Shown: one piece after another, positions 59,600-64,000 of the stretch
Position numbering within the stretch: the stretch's first letter is position 1
Layout of the letters: every line of letters starts with the position of its first letter
NCBI GenBank assembly: GCA_029194675.1
Contig: JARFXP010000004.1
Location: 1-64,000 of the forward strand
Reading direction: 5' to 3'
Length of the DNA stretch: 64,000 nt
Origin: Nitrospira sp.
GTDB lineage: Bacteria > Nitrospirota > Nitrospiria > Nitrospirales > Nitrospiraceae
The notes under the pieces: model-generated
Database searches by the model: none
What the model saw: only the letters and a program-made list of their open reading frames with translations
What the model was told of the DNA's origin: nothing
Translations under genes and position numbers: made by a program

Positions 59600-62404
59600 T
59601 TAGGGCTCGAGGTCCTGGGCAAGACGAAAGCCAAGGTAGTTGAACCGGAAGACGGTGTCGAACCTGAACCGGTACGAAGCACGCAGGTACACCGGTCCGA
59701 AGTACCAGGAACCGCCGCGGATCATGCGCAATGTGCAATCGCCGCCGCTTGCCTCTAACCAAGCCGAGCCATCTTGGGGTGCACCCTCATACATTGCATG
59801 CGCACAATCCTCCACCCATTCAAAGACATTGCCACTCAGGTCATGGAGACCAAACTCGTTCGTCTTTTTCGTTCCAACTTCTGCCGTGCGGATTCCCGAG
59901 TTATTACTGAACACCGCGTACTTATCTAATTCAGATTCCTCTGAGGTGCCTGCCCATACCTCCTGCTTCGCTCCACTGCGCGCGGCATATTCCCATTCCG
60001 ATTCGGTGGGCAAACGGTAGTGTTTACCGGTTGTTTTGGACAGCCACGCGGCATACGCTTTGGCATCGTCCCACGACACGTTGATCACCGGCCGCCGACC
60101 ACGTCCCCAGCCCAGATCACCGGCCAATGACTTCCCTTCAGCAATGGCAAAGCGGTCGTACTCTTCAAATGTGACTTCATATTGTCCCATGGCAAAGAGC
60201 TTGATCGTCACCGAATGCACCGGATTACGCCATGATTCTCCTAGCTTCTCCACGTCGCCCATCTGAAAGGTGCCGGCTGGGATCTGTACCATCTTAGGCG
60301 GCACATGGATGCTGACCACGAGCGATTGAATTTTGAGTGCGGCCTGATCGAGGTCATAGCCCTTCTGCCAGAGCCAGGTAACTATCCAGCCCCCTAGAAA
60401 GAGGAGCAGCAGCGCCAGGCTGAAATATCGTTGTCGTCGGCTCGCTCTCTCAGCCGCCTCTCGCGCCCGTTCCGCCTCTTGCGCTCTTGCCTGCTGAGCT
60501 TGCTGCGCTTGTTCCGCCGCGGCGGCTCGCGCGCGTTCGGCTTCTTCGCGTTTGGCCGCTTCCTCCGCGAGGCGCTTCGCCTGTGCCAGCTCGTGTTCGG
60601 CCCGTTGCTGCTCTGCCTGCACCGCCCGCTCACGAGCCCACGCACTGTGCCCGATGTAGTCCGTTTCTTCATCGGTCAGCATGTCCGCTTTCTGGGAGAG
60701 CCAGCGTTGCGCCTCCACCAGCAAGGCACCTCGGAGCAGCGTGCCTTCGTCCTGTTTATTTTGCTGCCATTCGTTCACGCGCCCTCTCAGCCGCTCCCGC
60801 CACAGCAGAAACTCACGATCCTCATTCAGCCATCCTTGCAACCGTTGCCACTGGCGGATCAGCGCTTCGTGACTGACTTCGACGGTATCTTCTCCGGCCA
60901 CCGCGCGATTGGTCACCAAGAGTCGCGCGTCTGCGAGTTTCTTGACGACATCCATCGCGGCCGAACCGATTTCTGAGATCGCCGCTCTGCGGCGGGTGTC
61001 CTCACCGGTTTCGCCCGCTCGGACCACTTGAAGGAAGACGCGTTTGACCACTTCTTGTTCCGGGGGAGTGAACTTGTCAAAGACCTCTTCGGCCTTCTTC
61101 GCCACGGCGCCCTGCAACCCGCCCATGGCTTCGTAAGCCTGGTGCGATAGTTCCGGGCCCTGGCGGTCCTCCCACAAGCGTTTGAGCACGAACTCGAGCA
61201 GGGGCAGATGGCCCGGTTCATCACCGACGTCGTCCAGGATCCTTGTCACAAGACCGTCGGCAAAGAACAGTTCGACGCGACGGGCCGGGGACGTGATGGC
61301 CTGCTCCAATTCGGCTCGCGTCATCGGTCCCACATTGACCTGCGCGCCCTGCAGTCGGTCTGAGAGCGGGCGATAGGAAAGCGCCTTTCCTACAAAGTCC
61401 CCGCGGAGCGTGAGCATCGCGGTCCATGAGCCTCTCTCGCTGGCATCGAGTGTTTCATCGATGAACCGGCGGCTGGTGTGATCATCCTTCGCGACCGTAT
61501 AGAGTTCCTCGGCTTGATCGATGACGAGCAACAACCGATTCGTTCCCGATTGTTTGTCCAAGATGCGCAGGCCGACGTCGTGCAGGCTGACGTCTTGCTT
61601 CGCGAAGGCGTCCGCGAGCTTGTTGATCTTCGATAAGCGGTCTGTTTCATCCTTCGTTTCCGGCTCAAGGAGCGGAGACACAGCCCACGCCAGGGCCTTC
61701 AGCGGTTCACCGCCAGGAAACAGGGTCGCGACTTCCCAGGTCGTTTCTTTTTCCTGTCGTAGCTGCGGGACGAGGCCGGCCCTCACGACCGACGACTTGC
61801 CGGAGCCCGATGCCCCCACGACGGCGATGAACCGATGCTGCCGGACGGCCCCATGGAGGTTTCGGACTGCAGCCTGTCGCCCAAAAAAGAACGGGGCATC
61901 TTCTTCCCGAAAGTAGAGAAGGCCGCGGTACGGACAGAGGGTCGTACGGGTGACTCTGAGGCGTTCGGCAAGATCCGGTCCAGGCGCTTCACGTCGGATG
62001 GCGCCGGCAAGCAGCGAAAGCAATGCCGGATCATCCGTGCCCTGACGTAGATCGACCCAGGTATTCTGGCTAAGGAAGCCGAGTACCGGATCCGAGCCCG
62101 GCAGCAAGACGGGGATAACAGGAAAATCCGCTTTGCGCCCCTGCCGATCCAGCGCAAAGTTTGATTCCCGCGTCTGCCATGGCCCCATTTCTCCGGGGCC
62201 AATGCACACGGCGACCGCCCGGCACGAAACCAGTGTCTGTTCCAGCGCCTGTGGCCAAGGCCTGCCCGGGACGAGGTACCAGCGATCGAGGAATGGCTTG
62301 AGGCCCTGATCCCGGAGTGATCGCGCGATGCGCTCCACCGGCTCGCGGTCGCGCCAGTGGTAGCTGAGAAAGACATCGAACTGAATCGAGGATCGATCAG
62401 CCAT
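59600..62404 (-). CDS. TIR-STAND NTPase-FGE domain protein
   Basis: 934 residues from the ATG at 62404; the frame extends to 62542. Residues 8-135 form a TIR domain (FDVFLSYHWRDREPVERIA, PWPQALEQTLVSCRAVAVCIG, GPWQTRE with a conserved Glu). A STAND P-loop NTPase follows: Walker A GASGSGKS at 197-204 and Walker B LLLVIDQAEELYT. After an Ala/Glu-rich coiled coil and one membrane helix (FSLALLLLFLGGWIVTWLW, about 661-680), a formylglycine-generating-enzyme-like domain (about 702-934) reads IPAGTFQMGD, PVINVSWDDAKAYAAWLSKTTGKHYRLPTESEWEYAAR and GLHDLSGNVFEWVED. The final 30 residues (RGGSW...LGFRLAQDLEP) look like a retroelement variable region. TIR domains in bacterial conflict systems often degrade NAD. 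No ribosome site is clear. Confidence 0.85.
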   Translation of the reverse strand: MADRSSIQFDVFLSYHWRDREPVERIARSLRDQGLKPFLDRWYLVPGRPWPQALEQTLVSCRAVAVCIGPGEMGPWQTRESNFALDRQGRKADFPVIPVLLPGSDPVLGFLSQNTWVDLRQGTDDPALLSLLAGAIRREAPGPDLAERLRVTRTTLCPYRGLLYFREEDAPFFFGRQAAVRNLHGAVRQHRFIAVVGASGSGKSSVVRAGLVPQLRQEKETTWEVATLFPGGEPLKALAWAVSPLLEPETKDETDRLSKINKLADAFAKQDVSLHDVGLRILDKQSGTNRLLLVIDQAEELYTVAKDDHTSRRFIDETLDASERGSWTAMLTLRGDFVGKALSYRPLSDRLQGAQVNVGPMTRAELEQAITSPARRVELFFADGLVTRILDDVGDEPGHLPLLEFVLKRLWEDRQGPELSHQAYEAMGGLQGAVAKKAEEVFDKFTPPEQEVVKRVFLQVVRAGETGEDTRRRAAISEIGSAAMDVVKKLADARLLVTNRAVAGEDTVEVSHEALIRQWQRLQGWLNEDREFLLWRERLRGRVNEWQQNKQDEGTLLRGALLVEAQRWLSQKADMLTDEETDYIGHSAWARERAVQAEQQRAEHELAQAKRLAEEAAKREEAERARAAAAEQAQQAQQARAQEAERAREAAERASRRQRYFSLALLLLFLGGWIVTWLWQKGYDLDQAALKIQSLVVSIHVPPKMVQIPAGTFQMGDVEKLGESWRNPVHSVTIKLFAMGQYEVTFEEYDRFAIAEGKSLAGDLGWGRGRRPVINVSWDDAKAYAAWLSKTTGKHYRLPTESEWEYAARSGAKQEVWAGTSEESELDKYAVFSNNSGIRTAEVGTKKTNEFGLHDLSGNVFEWVEDCAHAMYEGAPQDGSAWLEASGGDCTLRMIRGGSWYFGPVYLRASYRFRFDTVFRFNYLGFRLAQDLEP
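59618..59719 (-). other. Candidate diversity-generating retroelement variable region
   Basis: The codons between GGSW and LGFR in the TIR-STAND-FGE gene are almost all NNC: TAC, TTC, TAC, TTC, TTC, GAC, GTC, TTC, TTC, AAC, TAC. Each could come from AAC by change at the first two bases, the adenine-specific pattern of DGR mutagenic homing, in the usual C-type lectin or FGE location at the end of the protein. No reverse transcriptase, Avd or template repeat is visible in the window. Confidence 0.5.
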
Positions 62405-62866
62405 ACACGTTGTCATCATCTGCGATGGAGCTATAGCGAGAACTCCCATCGCGAGAGCCTTATCAAGTCGTACCGGTGGAGGAGTTTCATGGTTCCCAAA
62501 GGTTTCCTCAACGTGAGCAATGAGAACACCGGCAGAGAGCAACTCCGCCCATGTGTCTGTGCATTCGTGAAGTGGTTGTTCAGCGAATAACTGGAGCTGC
62601 GCTTAGTGAAGTGACGTACCTGATCATGAGGAGAGCTTGCCATCCCGTGGTCTCCGTTCAGATACGACGTGTACCAGAATAGATACCATAAGTAAGATCG
62701 GTTACGGAACCAAGCTCGTTCGGCGGTGGAGGCGGCACATGGTCATCATCAAATTTCCTGTGGTTTTCTCTTATCGCCTTCGGTCGAGAATGCTCGAAGC
62801 TTGTTCGGACACTTCTTTGACCAAGATCCCATCTTCGGATGTGACGGCTCGCAACTAAATTTGGGG
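62405..62866. other. Intergenic region between TIR-STAND-FGE and RayT
   Basis: About 460 bases. The frames on both strands (for example plus 62726-63043) lack start sites and run antisense into the transposase. The TIR-STAND frame continues upstream to 62542 without a methionine or ribosome site better than 62404. No repeat or RNA is recognised. Confidence 0.35.
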
Positions 62867-63742
62867 TCAGCTCTTGCTATGTGCATCTATCGAAGTTGGG
62901 ACATTCACGATGCGACTGATCGTCGAATAGTGCAAGCCTACGGCCTGTCCAATCTCGGACAAACAGTAGCCGTGTTCCAGATGCGCGCGACGAATGACCT
63001 CGTTGCGTTGAGCCCGGTCTGTCCGCGCACGTCTGCCGAATAGCCGGCTCAGCTTCGGTCGGCCCGCAAACCGCTGTTGCCGGGGAATCTCCTTCAATCG
63101 ACGCGTATCTTGAAGCCCAGGCGCCAGGCGTTCGACGAATCGCTCACTGCCGAGCAGCACTTGTCCTCGGACATGTTCCCAGGGCGAACCATAGCCGATC
63201 CCTTCGGCAACGAAGGCCCGGTACTTCCGCTGCGCAGCCGCGCGCTGATGGCCAAACTGAGACAGCAGCCAGTCCACCGCCAACCACGACGGCACAGGGA
63301 CGAGGCCTGCCGTGGCTTGGTAGCTCGACCAGGAATAGGTATCGGCTTTGCGTGTGCGCCGGATTCGCACCGGATTGAGCACGACATACCGGCAGAGCTC
63401 CAGCAGATAGCTGTTCCGATCGACTACAATCGCCTTGAAACGGCCCTGTAAGACGTGGCCGACCCGACCGTGACGCCGGTTGAAGGCTTGGGTAGAGACG
63501 CCGTTGAGCTGGCGCATGGCTTTTGAGAGATTACCTTCAGGCGTTTCCACCACCAGATGGAAATGATTGTCCATCAGGCAATAGGCGTGCAGCCGAAGAT
63601 GAAAGCGGGAGACGACATGTGCCAGCACCCCGAGGAATCGCTGTCGATCCTCGTCATCCAGAAAGATGTCTTGCCGGGCGTTGCCCCGGGCCGTGACGTG
63701 GTAGAGCGCGCCAGGAAACTCAATTCGCAGGGGGCGGGCCAT
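62867..63742 (-). CDS. REP-associated tyrosine transposase (RayT), intact
   Basis: 291 residues of the IS200-like Y1 transposase superfamily. MARPLRIEFPGALYHVTARGNARQDIF at the front and HLRLHAYCLMDNHFHLVVETPEGNLSKAM hold the HUH motif (His-Phe-His). The catalytic Tyr is probably in the VGHVLQGRFKAIVVDRNSYLLELCRYVVLNPVR segment. A C-terminal helix-turn-helix (HLEHGYCLSEIGQAVGLHYSTISRIV) follows. RayT proteins nick REP palindromes and are thought to spread or maintain them. A REP-like hairpin lies just upstream at 63831-63850. A truncated relative sits at 55473-55607. Confidence 0.92.
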   Translation of the reverse strand: MARPLRIEFPGALYHVTARGNARQDIFLDDEDRQRFLGVLAHVVSRFHLRLHAYCLMDNHFHLVVETPEGNLSKAMRQLNGVSTQAFNRRHGRVGHVLQGRFKAIVVDRNSYLLELCRYVVLNPVRIRRTRKADTYSWSSYQATAGLVPVPSWLAVDWLLSQFGHQRAAAQRKYRAFVAEGIGYGSPWEHVRGQVLLGSERFVERLAPGLQDTRRLKEIPRQQRFAGRPKLSRLFGRRARTDRAQRNEVIRRAHLEHGYCLSEIGQAVGLHYSTISRIVNVPTSIDAHSKS

Positions 63743-64000
63743 AGGGCGGAGTGTAGCTCATCGAGAGGCACAAAACAAGATCTGACCCCTATTCTAACCT
63801 CTTGCGCCAGAGGGTACCAGAGAAGAGGATCCCCGTAGCAAGCTACGGGGAATCACAAGTTGAAAGCAGGCAACTTTCAAGGAGCGGCAGTGCTGACAAT
63901 GCGACAGGCGTCTTTCCGGTCTCCAGGGAACACTGAACACTGTTTTTAAAGACGATCTATCCCCGCCGAAAGGCCACCAGAAACCGTGCGAAAGGAAGCA
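63743..64000. other. RayT upstream flank with REP-like hairpins
   Basis: The bases next to the transposase share tagctcat.gagaggcacaa.acaagatctgacccct with the flank of the truncated copy near 55610-55660. The rest holds the palindrome at 63831-63850 and a weaker hairpin ttgaaag...ctttcaa at 63860-63880. No gene is seen before the window ends. Confidence 0.5.
63831..63850. repeat. REP-like palindrome ccccgtag-caag-ctacgggg
   Basis: A perfect 8-bp stem with a 4-base loop lies about 90 bases upstream of the intact RayT gene. RayT genes are commonly flanked by the palindromes they act on, so this is the likely cognate REP. Confidence 0.6.

Noticed and set aside
1-64000. CRISPR arrays, ribosomal RNA genes or a prophage
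   Set aside because: I saw no regularly spaced direct repeats, no rRNA-like sequence and no phage structural genes.

Overview
The window reads as a piece of a chromosome from a Nitrospira-like bacterium (Nitrospirota, nitrite oxidisers). This is inferred from gene content, not from a search: a cytochrome bd-like oxidase subunit beside a small c-type cytochrome, a full hopanoid set (squalene-hopene cyclase, HpnG, HpnH), the non-mevalonate isoprenoid genes dxs and ispG, many c-type haem proteins, and large accessory blocks rich in transposases. Most housekeeping genes lie on the minus strand.

Layout. 1-5.6 kb: respiratory proteins (bd-like oxidase cut by the window edge, c-type cytochrome, membrane-anchored CarboxypepD_reg-like protein), HpnH with a small partner, and a DUF3365-type haem protein. 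5.85 kb: tRNA-Cys. 6.1-10.7 kb: dxs, ispG and a GT87-type membrane glycosyltransferase. 10.9-17.9 kb: one tight operon from a strong sigma70-like promoter, running cyclase, HpnG, MlaE, MlaF, MlaD, MlaC and an outer-membrane barrel. Hopanoid synthesis and an Mla-type lipid transporter are thus co-transcribed. 18.5-20.2 kb: small membrane protein and a CDF metal exporter. 20.4-24.5 kb: three decayed insertion sequences of the IS1380, IS5 and IS1182 families, abutting a truncated cadherin-like lipoprotein. 25.5-30.2 kb: GldA/GldF/GldG-like ABC system plus a DUF4340 protein. 30.7-37.6 kb: RlpA, HEAT-repeat proteins, glycogen phosphorylase and hypotheticals.

37.7-43.5 kb is a defence-like patch: a large NERD-NACHT NTPase, a Phd/zeta-type toxin-antitoxin pair, and a YprB-like RNase H fold nuclease. 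44.2-54.9 kb is the most unusual block: two NHLM-type ABC exporters (one with a C39 peptidase), an HlyD-type adaptor, a 32-residue peptide gene with an excellent ribosome site, a 626-residue protein of unknown family, and a MauG-like di-haem enzyme, all on one strand. I read this as a candidate peptide natural-product (RiPP-like) system whose maturation may use a periplasmic di-haem enzyme.

55.3-64 kb is a mosaic: REP-associated transposase copies (one intact, two fragments), a DUF2231 membrane protein, a histidine kinase stub, an IS4-family element with a perfect 9-bp target duplication interrupted by an IS3-family element, and a TIR-STAND-FGE protein. The C-terminus of that last protein looks like the variable region of a diversity-generating retroelement, although no reverse transcriptase lies in the window.
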